A stretch of 64,000 bases of DNA from Pokkaliibacter sp046614695. GTDB taxonomy: Bacteria > Pseudomonadota > Gammaproteobacteria > Pseudomonadales > Balneatricaceae. The translations under genes were made by a program, and so were the position numbers. How positions within the stretch are numbered: position 1 is the first letter of the stretch; each line of letters opens with the position of its first letter. This document shows positions 45,775-54,994 of the stretch, one piece after another. Below the pieces are notes generated by a model. That model worked only from the letters and a program-made list of their open reading frames with translations, was not told the origin of the DNA and made no database searches. The stretch covers positions 310,001-374,000 of the forward strand of contig NZ_JBKKHQ010000001.1 in assembly GCF_046614695.1 (NCBI RefSeq), written 5' to 3'.

Positions 45775-46656
45775 TTAATAGCGTTTGCGGTATATCGTCT
45801 TGCCAATCAGTTCAAAGCGGTCGGTTAGCCTCCCCGGTGCTTCCGAATGTCCGACAAAGAGCAGACCACCGTCTTCCAGACTGTCAGCCATATGGTTGAG
45901 CAAACGCTCTTGTGTTGCGTTATCGAAGTAGATCATCACATTCCGGCAAAAGATAAAGTGCATCGTCGCGCCAAGATCCCAATGCTTGATGAGATTGATA
46001 GCGCGAAAGTCGATAAGATGACGCAACTCATCCTTCACCTTCACCTTGCCGGATTGCCCGCCTTTCCCACGCCAGAACCAGCGCTGGCGCAAATCCGCCG
46101 GTAAGTCCAACACCTGCATTTCATCGTAGACACCGTCTTCAGCACTTTTCAGCACCCGGGTATCAATGTCAGATGCAGTGATGCGTATATCCCACTGTCG
46201 GGTATCAATCCGCGGATGGCTTCGCAAAGTCATGGCTAGCGTGTAAGGCTCAGCACCAAAGGAGCAACCCGCCGACCAGGCACGAATCTGATGACGCCCC
46301 CGCGCATGAAACTGGGGAATCGTGTGCTGTTGCAGGTAGTCAAAATGATGCTTCTCACGAAAGAAGGCCGTGAGATTGGTCGTCATCGCATTGATGAACT
46401 GAACAAACTCATCCGCATCCACTCGCAGCAAGGCAACGTAGGCTTTGAAAGAGCCCAGTTTTCTGTCTCTTAACCTTCTGGCCAGCCGGCTGTAGACCAT
46501 ATCCATTTTGTAATCTGCCAGCTGGATACCGGCATGGTCATAGAGCAACCGGCGCAGCTCATCAAAATCGCTGCGCTCAAGGGCAAACTCATGGGCACGA
46601 GGCCCATGAGCTGAAGGCGGCTGTCCCTTGCCAGCAGGGGGCTGCTGATCTGTCAT
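45775..46656 (-). CDS. cheR: CheR, receptor methyltransferase
   Basis: 293-residue SAM-dependent methyltransferase that adds methyl groups to MCP glutamates. The N-terminal helical domain (about 25-85) contains LRRLLYDHAGIQLADYKMDMVYSRLARRLR, and the catalytic domain has FFREKHHFDYL and FIFCRNVMIYFD. The SAM loop reads AGCSFGAEPYTLAM instead of the common ACSTGEEPYS, a deviation worth noting. ATG 46656 is chosen for its GGAG. The beta-subdomain should bind the WEEF tail of the MCP encoded just upstream. Confidence 0.94.
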   Translation of the reverse strand: MTDQQPPAGKGQPPSAHGPRAHEFALERSDFDELRRLLYDHAGIQLADYKMDMVYSRLARRLRDRKLGSFKAYVALLRVDADEFVQFINAMTTNLTAFFREKHHFDYLQQHTIPQFHARGRHQIRAWSAGCSFGAEPYTLAMTLRSHPRIDTRQWDIRITASDIDTRVLKSAEDGVYDEMQVLDLPADLRQRWFWRGKGGQSGKVKVKDELRHLIDFRAINLIKHWDLGATMHFIFCRNVMIYFDNATQERLLNHMADSLEDGGLLFVGHSEAPGRLTDRFELIGKTIYRKRY

Positions 46657-46694
46657 GCTTGCTCCTACCGCTTGGGAAATGGCAGTAGCCAAGA

Positions 46695-49046
46695 TCAGAA
46701 CTCTTCCCATTCATCATGGGCTTCCACTTTCATTTTAGGCCGCTCGACGGGCTTCTCGGTGACAGCAGGCTTGGCTGCTTTGGGCTTTTCATACTTGGGC
46801 GAAGCACTCAGCGTACTCGCCTTTCTGGCAGCGGGAACATGTGGGGCGTGCATCAAGTCATCGTCCATCTCCCCAAGTTTGAAGAAGCTAACCAGCGTCT
46901 GCAGCCCCTGGGCCTGAGAAGCCATGGACTCTGATGCCGCCGCGACTTCCTCCACCAATGCCGCATTTTGCTGGGTGCCCTCATCCATCTGTGTGATAGC
47001 GACATTGACCTGAGAAATACCGGTCGCCTGCTCCTGGGAGGCAATGGCGATTTCGCTGATGATTTGGCTCACGCGCTCCACCGAATCAATGATCCGCTGT
47101 AATGACTTACCGGACTCATCCACATAGGAAGCCCCTTCGGCCACGGTTTTCACGCTTTCATTGATGAGCTGCTTGATCTCTTTGGCGGCTGTAGCACTGC
47201 GCTGTGCCAGGCTGCGCACCTCTGAAGCCACCACCGCAAAACCTCGGCCTTGCTCACCGGCGCGGGCAGCCTCAACGGCTGCGTTCAAGGCCAGCAGATT
47301 GGTCTGGAAGGCAATCTCATCGATAACACCGATGATGTCGGAAATGCGCGAGGATGACTGGCTAATTGACCCCATGGAAACCACGGCTTTAGAAGAAATG
47401 CCGCCACCCTCTTCTGCCAGTTTTTTGGCTTCGGCAGCAAGCAGACTGGCTTCCTGAGCATTATCGGCATTACGGCGCACTGTGCCGGTCATCTCCTCCA
47501 TACTGGCAGAGGTTTCCTCGATACTCGCCGCCTGTTCCTCAGTGCGCTGCGACAAGGTCACGTTACCTTGAGCAATTTCAGAAGCGCCCGCCGTAATGGT
47601 GTCGCCAGCGGCCTTGATATCCATTGCCAGCTGGGTGATGCGTTCCATGGAGGAGTTCAGTGCATTACTGACTTCAAGGAAGTCGCCTTTATACACCCCT
47701 TCCATCCGCTGATTCACATCCCCCTGAGACATGGAGATCAGCACACGACGTACCTCACTCATGGGCTCGACCACCGCATCCAACAGCTTGTTGATGCCCC
47801 CGGCGACATTGCCCATAAAGCCTTCATATTCTTCAGGCTTCAGGCGCTCATCCAGCTCACCCTGGGAAGCGCGCGCAATCAGGTCTTCAATCTGACGTTC
47901 GGCGCGCATCTGCTCAGTGACGTCTTCCCATTCAACGACTGTTCCCAGACGGTTACCGCTTTCATCATTGACGGGATTGGCCGTGAGGGAGAAATTACGC
48001 CCGCCCACAGCGATTTTGGTGCGAAAGGTCGTACTCAGTGCAGAAAGCATCCGGCGCTGATGGGAAGGATCTTTATGGAAAACATCGATATTAGCCCCCA
48101 CCAGTGTATCCACATTGAAATGCGGCAAATCCCTGCGAATCTGGCTCTCGGCACGCTTCAGCATGGTATTCACAGCACGGTTGCAGTAGATGATGATGTT
48201 GTTCTCGTTGGCGAGCATCACGTTCGAGGTCACGTTATCCAGTGACTGCTTGATACGTGTCATCTCATTATTGCGCTCAGTCGCATAGGCGATCTCAAAA
48301 CCGAGTTTCGTACCCAGCGCTTTCAAACTGCGTTTTAGTGCACCAATTTCACCGGACTGCATGGTGTCAATTTCGCGGTAGTAGTCTCCCTCCGCGACTT
48401 CAGTCATCGCCTGAGCGATTTCATTGATGCCTTTGACCTGACGGGTCATCAACTGATTAACGCGGAAGGCAAAAACACCCAACGACAGGAAAACCACGGC
48501 CTCCAGCCATTCAGGCGGCAGCAACTCGACAGTGGCAATAGTGATAACAATGGCCAGCACAACCACAGCCGCAAGATTGATATACCACTGCTTCATAAGA
48601 TTTTTGGAGAGCACATCCTTGGGATTGGTCAGGGTTGCCGATCCCTGACGGATTCGTGAAAAACGTGTTTCTGTCCCACGAATCTGCTCATCCGTCGCCA
48701 TAGTGGCCACATAGATGTACTCCGTGACCCGGCCATTAGTCGTCGCAGGCACCACATTCACCTTGAGCCAGGCTTCGCCTCCGGACTTGGTCTGAATTTT
48801 GGTCACGCCCTCCCAGGGGCGGCCCATTTGCAGGCTGCTCCAAATTTGCTCGTACAATCCGGCCGGAACATCAGAGTGACGAACCAGCTCCATGCTGTTG
48901 CCCATCAGGGATTTGGCGTCATAGCCTGTCACCTGACAAAAGCCCTGATTCACATAGGTCAGATTTCCCTTGAGATCGAGGCGAGCGATGATCTCATTCG
49001 TTACCATCCGGTTTGCTTCCGGAGTTTGTGTCTTGTTGTTTGTCAT
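46695..49046 (-). CDS. PAS-containing MCP with CheR/CheB docking pentapeptide
   Basis: 783-residue chemoreceptor. Domains in order: Aer-like PAS (about 14-125), two membrane helices with a very short loop (156-174, 180-198), HAMP (200-250), second PAS (about 270-385, ending GTVVEWEDVTEQ), HAMP-like segment (385-480), then the signalling domain with NLLALNAAVEAARAGEQGRGFAVVASEVRSL. The last five residues EWEEF match the xWxxF tether that recruits CheR and CheB. Both PAS domains are cytoplasmic, so it probably senses redox or another internal cue. ATG 49046 is chosen for the GGGGG ahead of it. The layout is like the receptor of Pseudomonas cluster 2, but membrane-bound. Confidence 0.93.
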   Translation of the reverse strand: MTNNKTQTPEANRMVTNEIIARLDLKGNLTYVNQGFCQVTGYDAKSLMGNSMELVRHSDVPAGLYEQIWSSLQMGRPWEGVTKIQTKSGGEAWLKVNVVPATTNGRVTEYIYVATMATDEQIRGTETRFSRIRQGSATLTNPKDVLSKNLMKQWYINLAAVVVLAIVITIATVELLPPEWLEAVVFLSLGVFAFRVNQLMTRQVKGINEIAQAMTEVAEGDYYREIDTMQSGEIGALKRSLKALGTKLGFEIAYATERNNEMTRIKQSLDNVTSNVMLANENNIIIYCNRAVNTMLKRAESQIRRDLPHFNVDTLVGANIDVFHKDPSHQRRMLSALSTTFRTKIAVGGRNFSLTANPVNDESGNRLGTVVEWEDVTEQMRAERQIEDLIARASQGELDERLKPEEYEGFMGNVAGGINKLLDAVVEPMSEVRRVLISMSQGDVNQRMEGVYKGDFLEVSNALNSSMERITQLAMDIKAAGDTITAGASEIAQGNVTLSQRTEEQAASIEETSASMEEMTGTVRRNADNAQEASLLAAEAKKLAEEGGGISSKAVVSMGSISQSSSRISDIIGVIDEIAFQTNLLALNAAVEAARAGEQGRGFAVVASEVRSLAQRSATAAKEIKQLINESVKTVAEGASYVDESGKSLQRIIDSVERVSQIISEIAIASQEQATGISQVNVAITQMDEGTQQNAALVEEVAAASESMASQAQGLQTLVSFFKLGEMDDDLMHAPHVPAARKASTLSASPKYEKPKAAKPAVTEKPVERPKMKVEAHDEWEEF

Positions 49047-49065
49047 AGATAACCCCCGGTCGGTA

Positions 49066-49581
49066 TCACTCAATCAGATCATCAATCGCCAGTTCGGCAG
49101 AATTCAGCAATTTGTCGACATCAAGCAGCACAATCATCTTGTTATCGACGGAAATCAGCCCACGAATAAACTCGGCATCAATCACATCCCCGACGTGCGG
49201 AGCAGCATGAATTGACGCAGGGTCAACGGCATAGGTTTCTTCAACAGAGTCGACCACTATCCCCATCACACGGGTCTGATCACCACTGTTCACCTTGAGG
49301 ATGACCACGACAGTTTGCGGGCCATAGTCGCGCTCCATCAGTGCAAACCGTGTGCGCAGATCGATAATCGGAATAATGGTGCCGCGAAGGTTCAGCACCC
49401 CCTTCAGATAGCGCGGTGAATTAGGGATCTTGGTCACCGGAGTCCATACCCGGATTTCCTGTACCCGCAGGATATCGACGGCATATTCCTCATCCTCCAG
49501 ACGAAAAGTGAGAAATTGCTCATGATCTGTGCCCAGTCCGTTGGCATCTTGCCGATCCAAGGATGTCGCCACTTGTGACAT
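49066..49581 (-). CDS. cheW: CheW, coupling protein
   Basis: 171-residue scaffold linking receptors to CheA. It is a single CheW-like beta-barrel domain, with FLTFRLEDEEYAVDILRVQEIR at the start and NSPRYLKGVLNLRGTIIPIIDLRTRF in the middle, both standard. It lies 19 bases upstream of the MCP frame and 21 downstream of cheA. Confidence 0.96.
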   Translation of the reverse strand: MSQVATSLDRQDANGLGTDHEQFLTFRLEDEEYAVDILRVQEIRVWTPVTKIPNSPRYLKGVLNLRGTIIPIIDLRTRFALMERDYGPQTVVVILKVNSGDQTRVMGIVVDSVEETYAVDPASIHAAPHVGDVIDAEFIRGLISVDNKMIVLLDVDKLLNSAELAIDDLIE

Positions 49582-49602
49582 GGTCTGTCTCCTGCTCCGA
49601 CC

Positions 49603-51810
49603 TTAACTGACGGCTTTAAGTGAAGGCTGTGCCAGAGCTTCCCGGCACAGGCTGGTAATATCGATAATCAGGGCAACGCTGCCATCACCGAGGATAGTCG
49701 CGCCCTCAACGCCGATGACTTTCTTGAAGTTAGCCTCCAGGCTCTTCACCACCACCTGCTGCTGGCTCTGAAGCTCATCAATCAGCAAGCCGACTTTGCG
49801 ACCGCCAGCATCAACGATCACCAGCAGTGGCTTCGCACTTTCTTCAATACCGGTGTTGCCAAAGAAGCGCTGAATATCAACGAGAGGGATGTAGTCCTGG
49901 CGGAACTGATAAAGGCAGCGGCTACCGGCAATTTTGTTGATATCGGCCTGGCGCAGCTGGATAGACTCAACAATGGAAACCAGCGGAATGATGTAAATCT
50001 GATCGCCAACACGAATGAGCTGTCCATCAAGAATGGCGAGAGTCAGTGGCAGGCGAATCGACAGCGTGGTGCCCTTGCCAATCTGGGAATGAATACTGAT
50101 ATCACCGCCCAGTGATTCAATGTTTCTACGCACCACATCCATGCCAACACCACGGCCGGAAATGTCGCTGAGTTTGGCGGCGGTGGAGAATCCGGGCATA
50201 AAAATCAGCTGGCGAAGATCATCATCCGTCAGGTTCTGCTCTTCGCTGATCAGCCCTTTTTCAATCGCTTTGCTGCGAAGTTTTTGTGGATTAAGCCCGC
50301 GGCCATCGTCGGTGACTTCAATCAGGATGTGTCCACCCTGCTGGCTCGCCGATAATGAGACCGTACCCATCTCAGGTTTACCCAGTGCGATACGCTCTTC
50401 GGTCGGCTCAAGGCCATGGTCCAGCGAGTTACGAATCAGGTGAACCAGAGGATCGCCAATCTTCTCAAGGACGGTTTTATCCAGCTCGGTCTGTTCACCG
50501 AAAATGACCAGCTCCACCTGTTTACCCAACTGCTTGCTGACATCGTGTACCAGGCGCGGAAAGCGATTGAATATCGAGGCAATCGGCATCATGCGGATGC
50601 GCATCACCTCCTCCTGCAAGTCGCGCATATTGCGCTCAAGCAAGGAGAGATTAGCGATCAGCTTTTCCATGGCGGGGTGATTGACATCACTCATTTCAAA
50701 ACTGACCTGGCCCAGCATGGACTGGGTGATCACCAGCTCACCGACGCGGTTAATCAGTGCGTCAATCTTGTCGATCCCGACCCGAATAGAACTGGCCGCT
50801 TCAGCGGATTTACCTTTAGCTGGTGAAGCCGATTTAGTAGCCGCTGCTGCTGGGGCTTTACCCTCTTCAATATCGCTTTTTACCACCGTCTCCGGTGTGG
50901 TGTTATTAACAGCCACGGCAGCCGATGGCACCGACGCAGAGTTGTCAGTAATCTCTGCCACAGGCGCTTCGCTAACCTCTTGCTTCTCAGTGGGGGCAGA
51001 ATGACTCGCCTCTTCCGAAGTGTCGTCTGCAGCCACAACAGCATCAGCGTGGGTATTGTCTAACGGCGTGATAATCAGTGCGCAGTCATCTTCAACCCAT
51101 TCAAAGATCTCGCGAATATCGGACTCGGCACACTCGCTGAACAAGCGCATTTGCCAGCGCAAATAGCAGGACTCAGGGTCAAACTCCGCCAGACTCTCAG
51201 GCCAATGACCCGAGACCTCATCAACATGCAGTTCACCCAATGAGCGCAGAGCATCAATTAAAAAAGCAGGGTCATTGCCGGTCTGTAAAAGATGGGGCTC
51301 GGGAATAAAAGTAATGTGAAAACCTGAAGGGCCAGCGGCTGAGCCATCTCCCTCTGAGCTGCCACCTTCCATTGCCGGCGTCAGTGTGTCGCTGTTGTCA
51401 TCCGTTGAGTGAGCAGAACCAGCGCCTCCATCCAAAAGCTGCTGCATCCGCGCTTTCGAGGCTTCAATTTTCCCTGTCGCTTCATCGCCCAGGCCATCAA
51501 GGGACTCGAGCATGAGGCGGATACAGTCTGCAGACTGAAGCAGTGCTTCGGTGACGTCTGAGGTTACGGGCCGTATACCCGCACGCATCTCATCCAGCAG
51601 TGTTTCTGCCAGATGGGTGTAATCACTGATCTCACTGAAGCCGAAGGTTCCGGCACCTCCTTTAATAGAGTGAGCCGCCCGAAAAATGGCATTGAGTTCA
51701 TCCGGATCATCACTCTGCTCCAGATTGAGCAAGCGAGATTCCATGAGTTCAAGGCCTTCCAGGCTTTCCTCGATAAAGGTCGGGATGAACTGTTCGAGAT
51801 CAATACTCAT
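49603..51810 (-). CDS. cheA: CheA, chemotaxis histidine kinase
   Basis: 735-residue kinase. P1 (1-110) carries the phosphorylated H47 in FRAAHSIKGGAG. An acidic linker (about 120-160) is followed by a ferredoxin-like segment (165-235) in the P2 position and a long Ala/Glu-rich linker. P3 holds SIRVGIDKIDALINRVGELVITQSML; the ATP domain has LIRNSLDHGLE, DDGRGL, GRGVGMDVV and GKGTTLSIRLPLTLAI; and a CheW-like P5 ends the protein. It phosphorylates the CheY and CheB of this cluster. Confidence 0.96.
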   Translation of the reverse strand: MSIDLEQFIPTFIEESLEGLELMESRLLNLEQSDDPDELNAIFRAAHSIKGGAGTFGFSEISDYTHLAETLLDEMRAGIRPVTSDVTEALLQSADCIRLMLESLDGLGDEATGKIEASKARMQQLLDGGAGSAHSTDDNSDTLTPAMEGGSSEGDGSAAGPSGFHITFIPEPHLLQTGNDPAFLIDALRSLGELHVDEVSGHWPESLAEFDPESCYLRWQMRLFSECAESDIREIFEWVEDDCALIITPLDNTHADAVVAADDTSEEASHSAPTEKQEVSEAPVAEITDNSASVPSAAVAVNNTTPETVVKSDIEEGKAPAAAATKSASPAKGKSAEAASSIRVGIDKIDALINRVGELVITQSMLGQVSFEMSDVNHPAMEKLIANLSLLERNMRDLQEEVMRIRMMPIASIFNRFPRLVHDVSKQLGKQVELVIFGEQTELDKTVLEKIGDPLVHLIRNSLDHGLEPTEERIALGKPEMGTVSLSASQQGGHILIEVTDDGRGLNPQKLRSKAIEKGLISEEQNLTDDDLRQLIFMPGFSTAAKLSDISGRGVGMDVVRRNIESLGGDISIHSQIGKGTTLSIRLPLTLAILDGQLIRVGDQIYIIPLVSIVESIQLRQADINKIAGSRCLYQFRQDYIPLVDIQRFFGNTGIEESAKPLLVIVDAGGRKVGLLIDELQSQQQVVVKSLEANFKKVIGVEGATILGDGSVALIIDITSLCREALAQPSLKAVS

Positions 51811-51815
51811 GGCGC

Positions 51816-52178
51816 TTAACCCACGACGCGCTTAATGGTGCTGATCAGCGTATCCGGGTTGAAGGGCTTCACCAGCCAACCGGTGGCACCGGCGCTTTTC
51901 CCCTTTTGCTTCATGTCGGATGAGCTTTCTGTGGTGAGCATCAGAATGGGCGTGAACTTGAAGGCGGGAAGCTTGCGAAGCTCGGCGCAGAGGGTAATAC
52001 CATCCATGATTGGCATGTTCACATCCGTCAGCACCAGATCGAACTTATTACCCTGAATTTTGGACAGTGCATCACGGCCATTATCGGCTTCGGTCACCGT
52101 ATGGCCTTGTTGCTTTAGCGTGAAGCTCACCATGCTTCGAAGGGATGCGGAATCATCGACTACGAGGATAGAAGGCAT
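51816..52178 (-). CDS. cheY: CheY-like single-domain response regulator
   Basis: 120-residue receiver. The acidic pocket D8/D9 (VVDDS), phospho-acceptor D52 (LVLTDVNMPIMDG), conserved T in LMLTTESS and K in WLVKPFNPD are all present. There is no output domain. It lies five bases upstream of cheA and is the diffusible output of the cluster. Whether the target is a flagellar motor or another process cannot be read from this window. Confidence 0.95.
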   Translation of the reverse strand: MPSILVVDDSASLRSMVSFTLKQQGHTVTEADNGRDALSKIQGNKFDLVLTDVNMPIMDGITLCAELRKLPAFKFTPILMLTTESSSDMKQKGKSAGATGWLVKPFNPDTLISTIKRVVG

Positions 52179-52286
52179 AGGATTTCTCCAGATGAAAGCA
52201 TGTGGGTTTGTGATAATCGCTAAAGTCGTTGTCTTATAGTTTTACTGCGATTTCCTTGTCAGATGACGTCCGCAGAGTCGGCTGCG

Positions 52287-52559
52287 TCAGTGTGCTAATG
52301 CTGCAATACCGAGCATTTGTGCCTTATCGCCAATCACGTTCTGATGATCAGCGCTGAGCGTCAGTGTCTTCCCTGAACCTTCGCAGTAATGCTTAAGCCC
52401 CAGAAGTAATTGCAGGCCAGCGCAATCCACCATCGCGACCGATGCGCAATCGATCTCAATAGAGGAAGCGTTCTCTAACAGGGGAATCAGCACTGACCAG
52501 GTTTCAGCCACATGGCTGATGGTCAGCTGTTCAGGAAGTTGTGCTGAAGCATGGCTCAT
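52287..52559 (-). CDS. STAS-domain protein with Cys at the usual phospho-Ser position
   Basis: 90-residue STAS (anti-sigma-factor-antagonist-like) protein. The usual phosphorylation motif D(S/T)(S/A)G reads VAMVDCAGLQLLLGL here, so the phosphorylated residue is replaced by Cys. It is the first gene of the che operon, 108 bases ahead of cheY. ATG 52559 is chosen for the AAGGA ahead of it. Similar STAS genes accompany che clusters of Pseudomonas relatives; a regulatory role in the array is inferred. Confidence 0.82.
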   Translation of the reverse strand: MSHASAQLPEQLTISHVAETWSVLIPLLENASSIEIDCASVAMVDCAGLQLLLGLKHYCEGSGKTLTLSADHQNVIGDKAQMLGIAALAH

Positions 52560-53076
52560 GGTGGTTCCTTGCACTTTGCTGTGACCCAGATCAGACGACT
52601 TGGAGAGAATGTCTCATGTTGTTTTGCTTCCTGCTGGCCTCAACCCGGTTAAGACTTGCATCCATTAGAAGCTGCTAATACAAGGCGTCTGATCGCCGCT
52701 TAAAACCTGCTACTCCCTAAACATAGTGGAGCTAATGGAAGTTGCAAAAATTATTATTGTCTTGATTGTCACGATATACTCAATATATATCAAAAGAACA
52801 TTAAATAAACAGGACAAGCAATTTGGCGTCAACAAGGTGAAATTATGGCGCCATCCCTCTATATCCCTATGTTTTGCAACACTTTCCCCTAGGAATATCC
52901 CTACAAGGAAAAGCTACAATCCTTGATGCTCGACATTGATAAGCATGAATAAAATTCAGTTAGCCCTTCTTGAGAATGCGTAAAGCGTTGTAGTGGATGA
53001 GTTCAGGAGCCTTTGCCGTTATTATTGGCGCCTTCTGCGTTAGTCCCTATTTCAGCGTTACGGATGCATAAAACTC
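52560..53076. other. Intergenic region between the che operon and roxA (517 bases)
   Basis: Must contain the che promoter (minus strand) and the roxA promoter (plus strand); neither is unmistakable. It also holds the AT-rich short frame described next. Confidence 0.45.
52726..52926 (+). CDS. Doubtful 66-aa AT-rich frame with one membrane segment
   Basis: Reads MELMEVAKIIIVLIVTIYSIYI, a credible membrane helix, then a basic stretch, then a tail that does not look like protein. No clear ribosome binding site. Codon use is AT-rich, unlike its neighbours. It could be a fragment of a transferred gene or chance. Confidence 0.2.
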   Translation: MELMEVAKIIIVLIVTIYSIYIKRTLNKQDKQFGVNKVKLWRHPSISLCFATLSPRNIPTRKSYNP

Positions 53077-54261
53077 ATGAATCACGCACCTCTTACCCAT
53101 CTTGGCGATATGCCGATCGAGACTTTTCTCAAGGAGTATTGGCACAAGAAGCCCTGCGTTATCCGTAATGCCCTGCCGGATTTTGAGCCACTACTGAGTG
53201 CTGATGAGTTAGCAGGTCTGGCTTGTGAGGAAGAGGTGGAATCCCGTCTTTTGATCGGTGAGCAACAGGGACACTCCTGGCAGCTGAAGCATGGACCATT
53301 CGATGATGACGCCTTTGGCTCATTGCCGGAAAAAGGCTGGACGTTGCTGGTTCAGGCCGTGGATCACTGGCTGCCTGAAGCCGCCGATTTTCTTGATAAA
53401 TTCCGTTTTGTGCCTTCCTGGCGCATGGATGACCTAATGATCAGCTATGCCGTTGATGAAGGTGGTGTTGGCGCTCATTACGACAACTACGATGTTTTCC
53501 TGGTGCAGGCTGAGGGAACGCGCCGCTGGGAGTACGGCGGTCTGTTCGATAGCCACAGTGAGCTGAAACCTGACCTGCCCGTTAAAATTATTGCGGATTG
53601 GGCGCCTGAAGAAGTGGTTGAACTGAATGCAGGCGACATTCTTTATCTGCCGCCCCGTGTCGGCCATAACGGCACCGCTGTTGGCGATGACTGCATCACC
53701 TATTCCGTAGGTTTCCGCGCTCCGTCAATGCAGGAAATTCTTCGCGACTACACCGATTATCTGGGTGAGCGTATGCTTCCCGAACAGCGCTATGCCGATG
53801 CCAATCTGGCACTTCAGGCCAACAGCGGCGAGATTTCTGCAGCAGCTATCGCTCAGCTCAAAGCCCAGCTGATTGCTTCTATCGAGAAGGAAGAGAATCT
53901 CGCTCAGTGGTTTGGTAAAGCAATGACAGAGCCTAAGTACGCCGAGATTGATCCGGCTCCTGAAGAAGAAATGGATGCCGAGACCCTGGTTGAAATGCTG
54001 CAGGAGGGAGCGGTTCTGCGCCGTACCGAAGGCTGCCGTTTTGCCTGGACAGCCGTAGGTGATGGCGGTGTCACACTCTTTGCCGATGGCGCTTCTTTCC
54101 CTTGCCCTCCAGCTGCGGTCAGCTTTGTACAAGAGCTTTGCCATCAGCGTGAACTTGAAGGCGCGAAGCTTGTTGCACTACTGAATGACCCCGCAGCTCA
54201 GGCCATGCTGCAGATTCTGTACAACCAGGGTTCCCTCTACCTGGAAAATCTGGACGGCTGA
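53077..54261 (+). CDS. roxA: Ribosomal protein L16 arginine hydroxylase (cupin/JmjC-type)
   Basis: 394-residue Fe(II)/2-oxoglutarate oxygenase of the YcfD/RoxA group, which hydroxylates an Arg of ribosomal protein L16. The N-terminal segment EYWHKKPCVIRNALPDF is typical. The metal triad is visible as H-x-D in VGAHYDNYDVFLVQ and the distal His in PPRVGHNG. The following dimerisation helices and the C-terminal winged-helix part complete the family length. Confidence 0.93.
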   Translation: MNHAPLTHLGDMPIETFLKEYWHKKPCVIRNALPDFEPLLSADELAGLACEEEVESRLLIGEQQGHSWQLKHGPFDDDAFGSLPEKGWTLLVQAVDHWLPEAADFLDKFRFVPSWRMDDLMISYAVDEGGVGAHYDNYDVFLVQAEGTRRWEYGGLFDSHSELKPDLPVKIIADWAPEEVVELNAGDILYLPPRVGHNGTAVGDDCITYSVGFRAPSMQEILRDYTDYLGERMLPEQRYADANLALQANSGEISAAAIAQLKAQLIASIEKEENLAQWFGKAMTEPKYAEIDPAPEEEMDAETLVEMLQEGAVLRRTEGCRFAWTAVGDGGVTLFADGASFPCPPAAVSFVQELCHQRELEGAKLVALLNDPAAQAMLQILYNQGSLYLENLDG

Positions 54262-54994
54262 ACAGGGCCTAAGCGCTGTTGAGTATTGATCAAAACGCCC
54301 AAGGCAGCAGCTTTCCGGGCGTTTTTTATTGCCTGACAACACCAGAAATGCCTCACACTCAGTCTTATTACACTCGTGAACACGTCTGACTTTGGCCTAA
54401 AGTCGTACGCTGCAACTGCACAATGAACTATTACGCAGCAACGAAACAAAACCGCTGATTTTTCCTCAGGGAAAAATACTACCTTCCCAAAAGCGCTTTC
54501 TAATCATGCGTTTAGCAGGCTTACTTCAGCTGTTTTGCGGTGCAGCGAGGCGAGTAATTCGTTCATGGGTTTTTTAGATCATTTTCTGCTATCAAGGTCT
54601 GAATATATTCCTTGTAAGTTCTTAAAAAGATAGCGTCAAAAACCCGTTGAATATTACCTTGTCAAACTCCCACTCAAGCTATAAGCCACGCCAGTGCTCA
54701 ATTCTTAGCCACGTAAACCTGCTCAAATCTGTAGTCTGACTACAAGGAAGTATCTTCTGGCAAGGTAGTCTCCCTACCCTTTTGCTGCGTCGCGGAAAAT
54801 TACTTTGACGGTCTTTTCAGTCACCACCATGATTGCCTCAACGGGTTCGCCCTCCTTCGCATCTCACGAAGACAGGGCCTCAGGCAAGCTACCCACTCAC
54901 CTGAGCGAATCGGACTTAACCTGGCCGCATAGAGACCCAACCGAGATTCACCTGCATCGCAGACCAATAATTACAAAGAATCGAGGTCCTGATT
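54262..54994. other. roxA-aceB intergenic region (733 bases)
   Basis: Beyond the roxA terminator it holds a perfect 8-bp inverted repeat ATTTTTCC/GGAAAAAT at 54458-54477 and a GGTAG/CTACC repeat near 54763. The region presumably contains the regulated aceB promoter. No gene: a 106-residue plus frame at 54805 has no family look. Confidence 0.45.
54292..54327 (+). terminator. roxA rho-independent terminator
   Basis: Outer stem AACGCCC/GGGCGTT with an imperfect inner part and a T6 run, 30 bases past the stop. Confidence 0.75.

Noticed and set aside
52880..52920. Similarity between GGAATATCC near 52893 and near 62220
   Set aside because: A short self-complementary AT-rich word that occurs by chance; flanks do not match.
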